Positions 37,786-49,575 of a DNA stretch of 64,000 bases are shown here, piece by piece. Position 1 is the stretch's first letter. Every line of letters begins with the position of its first letter. The stretch lies in contig CM007991.1 in the NCBI GenBank assembly GCA_002189035.1, positions 4,898,001 through 4,962,000 on the forward strand, written 5' to 3'. The position numbers and the translations under genes were made by a program. The DNA comes from Utricularia gibba (taxonomy: Eukaryota > Streptophyta > Magnoliopsida > Lamiales > Lentibulariaceae). Below the pieces are notes generated by a model. That model was not told the DNA's origin. It worked only from the letters and a program-made list of their open reading frames with translations, and made no database searches.

Positions 37786-40140
37786 ATGGAAAAGACAAAG
37801 ATACTCTTACTGCTCTGTGTCTTCCAATTCATTCTTGAAGGACATTCCAAGACTTGGTTTAACATACTTGAACCTGGAAGTATAAGGAGTTGGATGGAAA
37901 TGAAGAAAAAATTTTTCAATCAATTTTTTCCTACGTCTAGAGGTGATGAAATTCGAAGCAAGATAGAGAATATTTTTCAAGATTACGATAAGACTTTACA
38001 TGAGTATTAGGACAGGTTCACAACTCTTCTTTCGAGCTACCCACATCATAGATTTGATAAATTGAAGTAGGCAAATTATTTTTTGAAGGGTTTGACTGCT
38101 GCCCAAAGAGATAAATTGGATTCTACTGCACATATCAATATGAGGAGTCTTAACCCATGTGAAGGTTGGAAGAAAATCAAGGAAATGGTTGGACATTCCG
38201 GGCATTCTCAATTTAGATCTCGTGCCCAGCAACAAGTGAACGAAATGGGGTATTGAGAGAAGATGAAGCAGTAAGAAATGACAAGGACATTGCTAAATTG
38301 AAGGATCTGGTGAAGGGTTTATTTTTTGTTCATGCCAAATCCATGCCTTGTGAAGTTTGTGGAATTCTTGGACATTGCTCGAAGAAAGGAAACTTGGAAG
38401 AAACACTTGAAGGGGTAAATACCTAGGATTTACTCAACCGTAGCAACAATGATAAATGGAAATTCCTAATATCGTTGCAAAAAAATAGAAATCCGTATCA
38501 AATAAATTTATAATCCCTAATCCACACACAATACAAATTTAGAAAACTTGCATAGTGGTTATCGGGGTCGATCACGAAGAGCTTGTGCTTGTTAAGTGTT
38601 TTAATAAATCCATGATTCGGAATAACAACAGATCTTAGTCTAAGCTTGAACTAACAGTGGCAAGTAAGTTCAGTAAACAGAATCAGGTTTCAATGGGAAA
38701 GGTAATAAGTACTGGTTCTAACTTAGAATAATACGAAGATGCCTTAAGGATCTGCCAGTGGTGTTATGCTTAGGTGCCTAATTTAATTTACCATGTTCCT
38801 ACACTCACAACTTCAAATAACCTAAGTCTACCCAGGTTATTCATCATATTTTTGGCTAAGCTAGTCCCCAATATCATAACCAACATTACAATTAGGTCTA
38901 CCTGCATGCAAAGCATATAGAACTAGGTCTACCCGGTTCTACTGGTTCTATCTCGGACTAACACCTACTGCTCCCGTCTTGATTTATTGGTCTACCTCTA
39001 AACAAAGCATCTTAGTTGTAAAATTACTTGTTCCCCTCCTTAGGTCTACCCATGGATTGATAGAAACAAAAGCTAAGGAACAAACATAAATTTCATTATT
39101 AACCCTAAGCACACACCACCATACTTCACCTTAAGGCATCCCTAAGGCTTTAGCTACTCATACATGGAAAATAAAACATGATTTCATTCAAATAATATGG
39201 CGAAAATGACAGAAACATTGCAACCAAGTTAGGTACAAAAACTCGAAGCGTTCAGAAAACAGAAAGGAAAAAAAGATTGTTTTTTCGCCCGGTTGCTACT
39301 GTTCATAGCCTAGAATAGTAGCATTGGACTGGGTTCTGGTGCTACTCTAGATGATGAAGGCCTTCTTCTCCTCTTCTGGAACAGTAGCATTGGGGAAGAA
39401 GCCCCCCTTTGCATTTTGTGTTCCTCGCGTCTCTCTCTTCTCTTCCCGCTCTCCCCTTTTTGAAAAAAAATAATTTCCTCTCCTTCACTCCATTGCACTA
39501 TTCCTGACCCCAGCACTATTCCCGGCTTGAACTTGCAGACTACAGGTGGCGGCAGAACAGTGCTCTTTGTCTCTCTTCAGATATTGCACCCTAAAGCAAA
39601 GGATTTAGTCCACTTTTTAACATAAACACACAAAATTAACTTAAACATACATAAACATAAAAAACACATTTATCTAACCTAAACCACAATAAAATATAAC
39701 TATTTTGTATTATAAAATTCAGGAAAAATGTGTGTCATCAAACAAATAGCACCACCAATTTCATTTCAGCAAGGACAAATTGTTCAACAGGGGAATAGGA
39801 ATCCAATTAAGCTCTATCAGCCCCCACATCAGAGAGTCGACCAGCCAAGCACTTTAGGTGTGAAACCACCTCCTTCAACTGAAGAAATCATGAAGATGAT
39901 GTTGGAAAACAAGGCCAGACGTGATGCTGAACTAGCCAAAAGTGATGCTGAATCCGAAAAGATGATGAAGAGTCTTGAGAGGCAAATTGGCCAAGTTGCT
40001 ATATAGCTTGATGAACTGAAAGGAAATTCAGGGAAACTACCATCTCAGCCCAATGCTAATCTGAAAGCCAACATTTTTGCTATTGAGCTCTATGGTGGGA
40101 AGCAACTAATTGATCGAAAGCCCCTGCAAGTCAGAGCAAA
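37786..40140 (+). pseudogene. Athila-like gypsy gag, split by a solo LTR
   Basis: Capsid-type region with GHSKTWFNILEPGSIRSW, KKKFFNQFFPTSRGDEIR, a zinc-knuckle-like MPCEVCGILGHCSKK (about 38340-38390) and, after the LTR at 38450-39740, SLERQIGQVAI and a decayed NPKEN..AI.LRSGK-type segment at 40050-40110. The pattern is that of plant Athila-type Ty3/gypsy gag. In-frame stops (38008, 38068, 38255 and others) disable it. Confidence 0.75.
38450..39740 (-). mobile_element. Solo LTR, family 2, antisense
   Basis: A 1291-bp unit beginning TGATAAATGG and ending TGTGTCATCA, with a perfect 5-bp duplication AACAA at 38445-38449 and 39741-39745. It is inserted in the Athila-like gag. It is the longest family 2 copy here. 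Confidence 0.9.
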
Positions 40141-41400
40141 GTGGTAGAAGGAGCTAGAATTAATTCTGAGGATAGGGTGCAGCAAGGAAAAGTAGCAGGG
40201 GAACGTGTTGTTAAGATCAAGAAAACACCTACTTTTCCTAGAAGATTACAAGCTAGTGCAAGGCAAAAAGAGAAGGACTCCATAATTATAGCCTTGGATT
40301 TTGCTATGATTACCATGAAGGCTTTGGATTATTTGAGGCAAGTGCCGAACGGGATGAAAGTATTGAAGGACATGTGTAGTTAGAAGAGGAAGAGAAAGGA
40401 TGAAGAGGTCATCAAAGTTAGTGCTCCGGTCTCAGTCTACTTGATGCAGCAAATGCTAGAAAAATGTTCAGACTCTGGAACATTCTTTGTCCCAATCCGG
40501 GTAGGAACTAAATACATCAGCAGGGCAATGGCCGGATCAAGGTGCTTCAATCAATATGATGCCTTATGAAGTTTATTTAGCACTGGATTTGGAACCCCTT
40601 AGATCAACAAACTTGAAATTGCAACTTGCAACCAGATCAGTGGCCATTCTGGAGGGTATTGCTGAAGATGTTTAAGTTAGAGTTTCTAACACTTGCTATC
40701 CTTGAGACTTTATTGTTGTTAAAATGCCACCAACTAAGGTAATTAATAATACTTTGATTCTTGGATACCCATTCTTAGGTACTACAAATGCTCAGATTGA
40801 TTGTAGGAAATGAGCCATTACTATTGGTTATGCTGATGATATCTCTATTTTCAAGACCAATGAAGTTGAAAAATTCCCAGATGATTTTGCACTTGTGACT
40901 GGAGTTGATGTAGTTGATGAGCTGGTGGAGGAAGTTTTTGATGAAGAGCAGCATGATATTTTGGAAATGTTCCGACATGTAGTTGAGCTCGAAGAGGAGG
41001 AAGCTGAGTACTTAATTCTGGAATGTTTCATTGAGGATAAAGACCTGGTGAAGCTTGGAGAGGTGACTATTGTTGCACCACTAGAGTTGAAGCCTTTGCC
41101 TTCGCATTTGAAATATGCATTTATTGGCCAGAATTCTAAGCCAGTGATTATCAATGCTGATCTTTCTTGTGAAGAAGAGACAAAGCTAATGGATGCTCTG
41201 AAAGCCAACAGCAAAGCCATCAAGTAGACTTTGGATGGTATAATCGGAATTAGTTCTTCTGTCACAATGCAGAATTTATCTTGAAGACGGAGCGAAACCA
41301 ATTAGGAAACCCCAAAGAAGGTTGAATCCTACCCTCATGGAGGTAGTGATGAAAGAAATACAGAAGCTGTTGAAAGCCGGAGTCATTTATTCGATTTCCG
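40141..41400 (+). pseudogene. Athila-like protease and RT N-terminus
   Basis: Encodes TFPRRLQASARQKEKDS, an aspartic-protease region (about 40440-40870: GTFFVPIRVG, a NTLILGYPFLGTTNAQID segment), an acidic linker, and the RT entry LELKPLPSHLKYAFIG with RRLNPTLMEVVMKEIQKLL and AGVIYSISEE. Stops and frameshifts are frequent. The RT breaks off at about 41400, before any catalytic box. Confidence 0.75.
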
Positions 41401-42776
41401 AAGAATTTCCAAATGAACAATTCTATGCAATTAAGGCTGATGAAGGGAAGACCGGTGAACCATGGTATGCTGACATCGCCAACTACTTGTGCACTGGAGA
41501 GATGACATCAGACTTAAAGAGCTATGAGAAGTTCAAGCTGAAAAGGGATAGTAAGCACTATTTTTTAGATGACCCCTATTTGTGGAATAATTGTGCTGAT
41601 GGTGTAGTGCGACGATGCTTGGCCCAAGATGACGTTCATCAAGTGTTGGCCTTCTGTCACGCATCTCCTTGTGGAGGTGCTAGATTGTGGTTATTATTGG
41701 CTAACAGTTTTCCAGGATGCTAAGTCTTACTATAAAAGCTGTAAAAACTGCCAGAGAATAGGGAACATCTCAAACCGTCATGAAATGCCAATGTAGTCGA
41801 TTGTTGTTATAGAAGTGTTCGATGTCTAGGGCATAGACTTTATGGGCCTCTTCCCAAACTCGGATGGTTATGAGTACATCTTGATGGTAGTGGACTATGT
41901 TTCAAAGTGGATAGAGGGGATCCCCACCAAGTCACAAGACACTCAAATAGTCATACGCATTCTGAAGAATAATATCTTTGTGAGGTTTGGAACACCCAAA
42001 GCCTTGATCAATGATCATGGAAGCCATTTCTTTAACAAGGCTATGGAGAGAATGCTGAAAAGCTATGGCATCTAGTCAAAGCCATTTAACTCTTACCACC
42101 CTCAAACTAATGGGCAGGCAGAAGTTTCTAATTGGGAGATCAAGCAAATTCTAGAGAAGACTATGACTTCCTCTCACAGGGAATGGAGCTCCAAGCTGCA
42201 TGACACTTTGTGGTGATTCGCACACCCTTCAAAACCCCCATTAGTATGTCTCCCTTTCGTCTTGTATATGGTAAACATTATCATTTGCCTATTGAATTAA
42301 AGTAGAAGGCCAGATGGGCTATCCAACGAGTGAACTTGGAGATTCAATGCAGTGGCGATTTGAGAAAGCTCCAACTTTCAGAGCTTAATGAATTAAGACA
42401 TGAGGCCCACATGAATTCTAAAATCTTCAAGGAATGCACAAAGCAATTTCATGATCACTAGATTCTATGAAAACACTTTGAACCGGGTCAAAAGGTATTG
42501 TTATTTCAATCAAAACTCAAACTTCACTCAGGTAAACTGAAATCTTGTTGGGAAGGACCTTTGGTGATTAAAAATATGAATCGTAATGGCTCCATTGAGT
42601 TGTTTTATAGAGACATGCATAGCTTGTTCACTGTGAATGGTCATAGATTGAAAGTATTTCATGAGCTAATGATTGATGAAGTGGAGCACCCTATGGATGT
42701 TGTGGCATTCTCTGTAAGTGACTTTGCACTTAAGTCTTACCCTAAGACTTATTCTAGGGTCCTCATTGGGAGATAA
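41401..42776 (+). pseudogene. Athila-like integrase
   Basis: After an internal deletion the sequence resumes at FPNEQFYAI, then the zinc-binding region (VLAFCHASPCGGA; SCKNCQRIGN-like at about 41740), catalytic-core signatures ([52 protein letters not shown]) and the C-terminal part (LKLHSGKLKSCWEGPLVI, FTVNGHRLKVFHE). There are in-frame stops at about 41829, 42075, 42215 and 42302. Confidence 0.8.
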
Positions 42777-42958
42777 CCAATATTTTCTACTTTTATTTTC
42801 ATTACGCACTTTTCTTTTCTTTCTACATCTTCAGTTATGCAATTTGCCTTATGTGCGGCTACACTTTGTTATTTTGATGGCTTTTCTACCCCATTGCTAG
42901 TTTCCATTAAAATTACTCATCTCTTGTGTAGTCGCATTTCTTTTCTTTATATTTTTAG

Positions 42959-43672
42959 TTGCACAGGCCCAGTGGGTTCAATCGATGCACCTTTCCTTCT
43001 TTCATAGAACCGTTGCTGCTGGCCTTATGGGTACAATACCTCAAAACCTTGTTTCTAGCGCTCCTATACCCTTTGATGAGACTCACCCACCCTCTGCTAT
43101 TGTGGTTTCACCATCGTGCCAGCACACTCCCTATCCTTCTACTGCCTTACTGCCCGTCAATCGATGCACTACTTCACCCTCTCCTGTTGTCACCATTTCT
43201 GCTACTCTGCCACCAAAGCACTTCACCCCTAGACTCTCTCTCACTCCATACAACTTTTTCACGGATTTCTTTGAGAGCAAGGAAATTCCAAAACCCCCAG
43301 AGAGGGTTATTTCGAAAAACGTTGACCTCTGCTACCAGATCCAATCAAGACGCTGCACCAGAAGCCACCCAGAGCACTGCTCTCGTAGAGAATACCACGA
43401 CGAGACCTGTAATCGAAAAGCGAAGCAGAGTCAAGCAGTGCGTGACTCATAAGACCTACAAAACTTGCAAACAAAGGGCAGTGGAAGAAGATTTGGCAGT
43501 GAAACAATGGGAGGAAGAAAATGTAGCCCAGAAGAAGAAGGGAGCAGTAAAGGACAACAACCGAAAACTTGCAGAAAAAGAGCCTGTACAGACCCAAGTA
43601 GACGTTGAGCCAAAAAAGGAGGCAAACTCCACTATCCGCAGGGAACAGCCAGTGAGAGCCACTAAGGAATGA
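42959..43672 (+). CDS. Post-pol ORF of the Athila-like element, unknown function
   Basis: An uninterrupted 237-codon frame between the end of pol and the next LTR-like sequence, the position of the extra (often called env-like) ORF in Athila-type elements. The N-terminal half is rich in Ser, Pro and Leu; the C-terminal half is strongly charged (runs of Lys, Glu, Arg and Gln such as KQWEEENVAQKKKGAVKDNN) and could form a coiled coil. No enzyme motif and no clear membrane span. After the TGA at 43670-43672 the same frame continues with similar composition to about 43830, so the frame may be truncated. I do not recognise a family. Confidence 0.4.
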   Translation: MHRPSGFNRCTFPSFIEPLLLALWVQYLKTLFLALLYPLMRLTHPLLLWFHHRASTLPILLLPYCPSIDALLHPLLLSPFLLLCHQSTSPLDSLSLHTTFSRISLRARKFQNPQRGLFRKTLTSATRSNQDAAPEATQSTALVENTTTRPVIEKRSRVKQCVTHKTYKTCKQRAVEEDLAVKQWEEENVAQKKKGAVKDNNRKLAEKEPVQTQVDVEPKKEANSTIRREQPVRATKE

Positions 43673-43841
43673 AAGAAACAGCGTTGAGAAGAGAAGGAGA
43701 CTGGAAAAATGCAGAAGGGAGGAAGAGCAAAACAACGCAAGCTGCAGAAAGGTAAAAAGAAGATGACTGAACCCCCTAATGGACATCACTATGGCAAATT
43801 TGGAGGATTGCTCCATAAGAATGACCGGCGAAGGTGTTCAG

Positions 43842-44519
43842 TGTCATTTTCTAGTTTATTATTAGGTGTTATCATGTGTTGATCTAGTGTTAAGTCGTCC
43901 AATTTAGGATTTATATTGATGAATATTCTATTTCCTTAGAAAAATCTTATTTTCTATTTTGTATATATTTTCCATGTCTTTTCATGCACTTTAACCGAGG
44001 TACCGCAACAGTGGACGAGTAGTGACCTCGCACTCACCACTTGTCATTGGCAACAGATGGGCACATGTGCACAATTCGGTTTTGAAGACAATCGACGGCA
44101 ATCCTCTCGTCTTCTTATTCGTCCAAGGAGGAATCGCATGAGTCTATTCCCGTGCCTCCTTGTCAATCAGAGTGTAAGGGAGAATATTTATTTCATAGTT
44201 ATTTATTATGTATTATTATGTATTAATTATGTATTAAGTCGCCAAATTATAAATTATATTGATAAGTAATAGATTTTCTTAGAAAAATCCTATTTTTCTA
44301 TTTTCTATATGTTTTTTTTGTCTTTTTTTCACACTTTGACCGACACATGTCTAGAGGCAGTCGTGAGTGTTGTAGTAGTATTGCAGGAGGTAAAACTCTG
44401 ACTTTTCGTGCCTTGTACGCGACTTCGAACAATTTTGGGTGGAAGACGGTCACTGGTCAAGACCCTTAACTTACGGCATGTCAGAGTCTGCAGAAATGAT
44501 TGGGTGCTAACTTAGCTTC
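43842..44519 (+). mobile_element. Family 5 LTR-like sequence, possible 3' LTR of the Athila-like element
   Basis: Starts TGTCATTTTCT like 12907 and shares later blocks with 13690-13900. Two related segments appear in tandem (about 43930 and 44277, both AGAAAAATC...CTATTTT). It is cut by the copia 5' LTR at 44520. Confidence 0.5.
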
Positions 44520-45992
44520 TGTTAGTGTATGTGTTCTAGAGACAATCAACTCATTGGTAAATCTTATCTTATGATATTTACTTTGAATTGTGATCAAATT
44601 TATATCATGATAAAATCCTCTACTTGATCTATGTGCTATAGAAATTATGATGAGATCATAATGTGAGATTCTTCAAGCACTCATGATCAAGTTAAAAACT
44701 ACCTAGCAAGAGTATTTGTGAAATGAGGATATCACAAATACGGATAAGCTGGGACACATTGAGTTCCCTAAACTATTTAGGCAATGGTTCTCACAATTGA
44801 TGTAATGAGATTACTAGAACCTATGTGTGGGTGTCGATTAGAGAATCGATTCACTGGATGACTCATCTTCGATATGCTACTATGGGAAGCTAACCAAGCG
44901 TCAGTAGCAAGATCTCGAATATGACAGCCGTGCAAGTAAGCTTAAACTTGAGGTCAACAAAGTTATCTTGATCTTAAGCTCACATTTTTGCTCATTACTA
45001 ATGGGAGCCTAACCATGGCTTGCCTAGTATGGATGAGTAGGGATGTGACTCCTTAAGGTTGGAAATAGTTGACTGATCAATAAAGGATTCATCACTCATG
45101 TTAGCGATGAGATCATATCTCAAGTAATTGCATCAAAGCCTAACAGTAAGTCCTGGGCCCAGGGTAATGACACTCGAATTGTTTGAGTAGGTCATTGTGT
45201 GTTAGTGCTTGAATGCAATTATAAGTTCGATACATCAGAAAGACACACACCCATGTTCTGGTATCGAATGAGATATAAGTGTGATGAAAGCTGTTCATTG
45301 CATGGTGGCTGGCCATGTAAAGGCTCAATCAGTTCACCTGATTAATTAATCTTGGGGATCATGATATGTTGCTAGACATCACTCATGATCGATAATGATG
45401 GATTTGATTGATTTAGAAAGAATTAATAAATCCATTATTACGGCCTTGATTGAAGAAGCCTATAGGGTCACACACAATAGTGGAGTTACTAATCGATATA
45501 AAATGGAATGGCACAATTACATGAGATGTAATTGGTAAAGTGGATAAATTAAATAGAGAACTATTTTGAGATTAATATTGATTAAACTCAAAATAGATCT
45601 TTATGGAGATTAATATTGATTAAAGATCTCATATAGTTATGATTTGATATGTCACAAAAAAATCTATCAAAAAGATTTAGATCTTGAGATCTGCTCCAAA
45701 GTCTTCGTGCTCTCTGAGACTGATCCACAAGGAGGCGTTTTTCTGTACTAGCACCTGAGAAATTCGATCAGCATTCAAGAGCCTTGAGAAGGTTATCGAC
45801 GGAGTGCTCCACGTGTGGATACCATAGAGGCCGTCTGCTATTGAGGTTGGTGAACAACGGAGTCATCTGAAAGGTATTTTGAACATCCCTTCATCTGATG
45901 TATACCGTTTTCCAAGATCTACGTTGGGGCTTTCTCAAAATTTTTAAAATGTCGCTGGTATTGAGACATACGATTCTACTAGAAACCCAACA
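44520..45992 (+). repeat. Copia 5' LTR
   Basis: 1473 bp, TGTTAGTGTATGTG to AGAAACCCAACA; matches the solo LTR at 19547-21030. The frames 45898-46182 and 45944-46180 that overlap its end are not genes. Confidence 0.9.
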
Positions 45993-45993
45993 G

Positions 45994-46004
45994 TGGTATC
46001 AGAG
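45994..46004 (+). promoter_or_regulatory. Copia primer binding site (initiator tRNA-Met)
   Basis: TGGTATCAGAG one base after the LTR end. Confidence 0.9.
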
Positions 46005-46037
46005 TGAGGTTCTGGAATACGTGTATACGTTGGAATC

Positions 46038-46255
46038 TTTGCTGATTTTTCGAGATGTTCTCGTATGTTGCCTTGCCGGTGACACATTAGAATCCTTGCT
46101 GATTTTGCGAGATGTTCTCGTATGTTTAGCATGTGATTTTTCGAGATGTTCTCGTATGTTGCCTTGCCGACGATCATCATAAAAGTATGTGATTTTTTGA
46201 GATGTTCTCATATGTTGCGTTGTTGGTGATCATGATAATAGCATGTGATGCACGA
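46038..46255 (+). repeat. Imperfect tandem repeat in the copia leader
   Basis: Four copies of a unit containing GAGATGTTCTC (46052, 46109, 46143, 46199), spaced 57, 34 and 56 bases apart, three of them followed by a GTATGTTGCCTTGCC-like stretch. The second unit is shortened. Each core can form a small hairpin (CGAGA, loop TGT, TCTCG). Confidence 0.85.
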
Positions 46256-47078
46256 AATCTGATTGTGTTGGATTGTTTTGCTGCCTTATGATGCACGAAA
46301 TTTTATTGATGATTGATGCTTTAGAGAATCATATCTTACGTGTATAGTTGTGGGGCATGATGGCCTTTGCACGAATTTTGATCATGTTGATCATATTGGT
46401 TAATTATCGATGCATATGATGTTTGATAATTTATTTTTGACCAAGGCATCTAGGGTCAGTTAGGATTTTTGAGCTTTATGTATGAAAATCTAGGGAAATG
46501 ATACGTTATGAACAAAAGGGCAAGGGTTGTCAAGATTCCTATCTTATAGGATACCGATATCCATAGTGCAAGTGTTGCCTATGGGAAAATCCCCTACTAA
46601 ATAATTAAGCTTATTCCTTCCACTAATATAAGGAGAACGAGAGTCATTTTTAGTGCATAGAGTTGTTGGCTGACGTCAAGCTCTCCACTACACATGACAT
46701 GTTTGAATTATGGAATTAGATTCACAGTGGGTTGGCTTAACTGATTTTATCAACTTGTTGACTAAAACCAAGGTTGGTAAAATTGGAGGAAAGGTTGAGG
46801 TAAATAGTTTTTACATCAAGAGTTGATGACTCAATGATACAGTGGTTATATGAGAGATACAATTGACATGAGATGACTACCTGTTTCATTCATTAAAGCT
46901 TGTTGAGTACAGTCAAGGTGGAGATGAGTGAAATGGGACACTATCCCACTAAGAAAATCTGATTTTCTCATTTTGTTAGTAAGGGGCTGCCATCTCGAAA
47001 AACATAGTGGGAGTATATCACATTTAGTAAAGACCAGTTAGATGTGATTTAAGGAACACTACATGATGTGCTTACAAC

Positions 47079-47895
47079 GTGAATTTGATATGTCAGGTTG
47101 AAGATATGTCTTCCAGCGTGAATTTGAGATCCATTCTAGAGTCCAACAAGTTGATTGGCTTGAATTTTACTGATTGGCACCGCAATTTGAGAATTGTTCT
47201 CAAGGCGGAGAAGATTGCTTACATCCTTGAGCAAGATGTTCCTGCACAAACCAGGGCTAATGCAGCTGAAGATGTTCGGCGTGCATATCAGAAGTATCTA
47301 GATGATGATGAGCTTGTCTCCTATATAATGCTTGCTTCAATGGCCCTTGATCTCCAAAAGAAGTATGAGGCTATGAGTTGTCAATAGATGAAAGCACACC
47401 TTAAGGATCTATTTGACGAGCAGTCATGGCTTGAAAGGTTCAAGACATCAAAGCTTCAATTGTCGCTTGGCAGAAGAATGTTCTGCAGCTGATCATGCGA
47501 CATTGATGTTGAGTTACATTGACAAGTTGTCCACTCTTGGTTTTGTGTTGGATAAGGACTTGAGTATTGGCTTGATCCTCACTATTTGATAGCTATTCAC
47601 AGTTTGTGATGAACTATCAGATGAACAAGATGGATCAAATTGTTCCTGAATTGATTCAGTTACTCAAGTCTGTTGAGACAACTATCACAAAAGAACAAAA
47701 GAACGTCATGCTTATCTCTTCAAGGAAAAAGGTTCCAAGAAGAAGAGTCATGACAAGAAACTCAAAGCTAAAAGTGAGATCAAGAAGAAGAAGCCAGTTG
47801 AAAAACCGGCTAAGGGTGAAGCCTTCGTGTGGGAAATCTTGTCATTGGAAGAGAAATTGCAAAAGTTACTTAGAGTCAATCAAGGGCAAGAAGTA
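47079..47895 (+). pseudogene. Copia gag, disabled
   Basis: From MSSSVNLRSILESNKLIG (Met at 47106) through NFTDWHRNLRIVLKAEKIAY and YLDDDELVSYIMLASM to a stop at 47385, then several frames to a basic C-terminus with a damaged zinc knuckle (CGKSCHWKRNC at about 47825). This is the usual copia gag of plants (UBN2/retrotran_gag type). Confidence 0.85.
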
Positions 47896-47931
47896 GAATG
47901 AAAATTCAGCTTCAAGTATAATGGTTATTGG

Positions 47932-49575
47932 GTGTTAGATTCTGGTTGTGGTGCTCACATTTGCACTAACAAGCTGGACCTAATGAGTAGTAGAATCTTG
48001 AAGAAAGGCGATGTTGACCTAAGAGTTGGGAATGGTGCACGAGTTGCTGCCATGGCAGCTGGGACTTGCCACATCGCCCTACCTTCTAGATTATATCTTG
48101 AATTAGATTCCTTTTATTGTGTTCCCCCATTGTCTAAGAACATCGTCTCTATTTCTTGGTTGGACAAGATTGGTTTCGAGTTTTCTATAAAGAACAACTG
48201 TTGTTCCATACGACGTTGGAATGAGCATTCTAGTATTGCTATGATAGTAAACAAAATATATGTTTTGGATCAGCATGATTCAAAACGAATTCACATGTGT
48301 ATAAAAGGCCAAGGATTGACAATATCTTGAATTCTTACCTCTGGCATTGTCGTTTAGGTCATATAAACAAGAAGCGTGTTGAGTACTCATATCGATTGGA
48401 ATATTTGGACTCAGAAGATTATGAATCTTATGAAACATGCAAATCTTGTTTATTAGGCAAAATGACAAAGCAACCTTTTTTAGGAAAAGGAGCAAGAGCT
48501 GAAAATTTATTGGATTTAATACATTCTGATGTATGTGGTCCAATGAGCATCACTGCTAGAGGAGGTTTCTCGTATTTCATCACTTTTACGGATGATCATT
48601 CAAGATACGGATGCATCTACTTGATGAAACGAAAATCTGAAGCCTTTGAAAAGTTCAAAGAGTTTCGGATAGAGGTCAAGAACCAACTTGAGCATTCCAT
48701 CAACAAACTTTGATCCGATCGTGGTGGGGAATACTTGAGTAATGAATTTAGGAATCATCTGAAAGACAATGGTATTGTCTCAAAAAGAACGCCTCCTAAT
48801 ACACCTGAGCACAATGGTGTTTCTAAGAGGAGAAATCGAACTTTGCTTCACATGGTTCGATCCATGATGAGAACTACCAAAGTCCATGTGGGGATATGCT
48901 TTAGAGGCAACGGCTCATGTTTTGAACAAAGCCCCATCGAAATCGGTTGAAACCACTCCTTATGAGATTTGGACAGGTAGAAAACCGAGTTTCTCCTACC
49001 TCAAAGCTTGGGGATGCCCTGCTTATGTAAGAAGGTTGAAGTCAGATAAGTTGGAAAACAAATCTAACAAGTGTTTCTTTCTGGGATATCCACAAGAAAC
49101 CATGGGATACTACTTCTATAATCCTCAAGAAGGAAAGGTTTTCATCTCGAGGAATGCTGTTTTTTTAGAGAAAGAGTTTCTCCTCAAAGAAGCAAGTGGG
49201 AGTCGTTTTGAACTTGAGGAGATGTTTGAGAACGAGCCAGTGAAACCTATAGAGACGCCAGTGGGTGACTCAAAAGGTAATCTAGGCTCACCATCTCGAA
49301 ATTGTGTCCCAGAAGCTGGTAATGTACCAGTGAGCAGTCAACTTGAGCAATATGACTTGCCAAATGTACCAAGCACGTTTTCTGTCAGAAGATTAGTACA
49401 ACAACGTAACCCTATTGTGAGATATGGTTTCATTGTTGATGCCGAAGGCATGGGAGACCTCATATTAGATGAGGAACCTCAGACTTATGACGAAGCAATC
49501 AATAGTGCCGAGTCAAATAAATGGCTTGTTGTCATGGGGGCAGAAATGGATTCCATGTATGAGAACAATGTTTGA
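47932..49575 (+). pseudogene. Copia protease and integrase, disabled
   Basis: Protease active site LDSGCGAHIC at 47932. GAG-pre-integrase and zinc-binding region YLWHCRLGHINKKR...CKSCLLGKM (48330-48470). Integrase core HSDVCGPMSITARGG, FITFTDDHSRYG, SDRGGEYLSNEF (48530-48740) and TPEHNGVSKRRNRTL (48800). Then WTGRKPSFSYLKAWGCPAYV (48970-49030) and a linker to 49575. One frameshift near 48890 and a TGA at 48712 break the frame. Confidence 0.88.

Noticed and set aside
43307-43816. 169-codon minus-strand hydrophobic frame
   Set aside because: Antisense to the Lys/Glu-rich post-pol frame; Lys and Glu codons (AAG, GAG) read as Leu/Phe on the other strand, so the hydrophobicity is an artefact.
46038-46255. 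Regular repeats considered as a CRISPR-like array
   Set aside because: Spacing is irregular (57, 34, 56), units differ and 'spacers' are related to each other; it lies in a retrotransposon leader of a plant nuclear genome.
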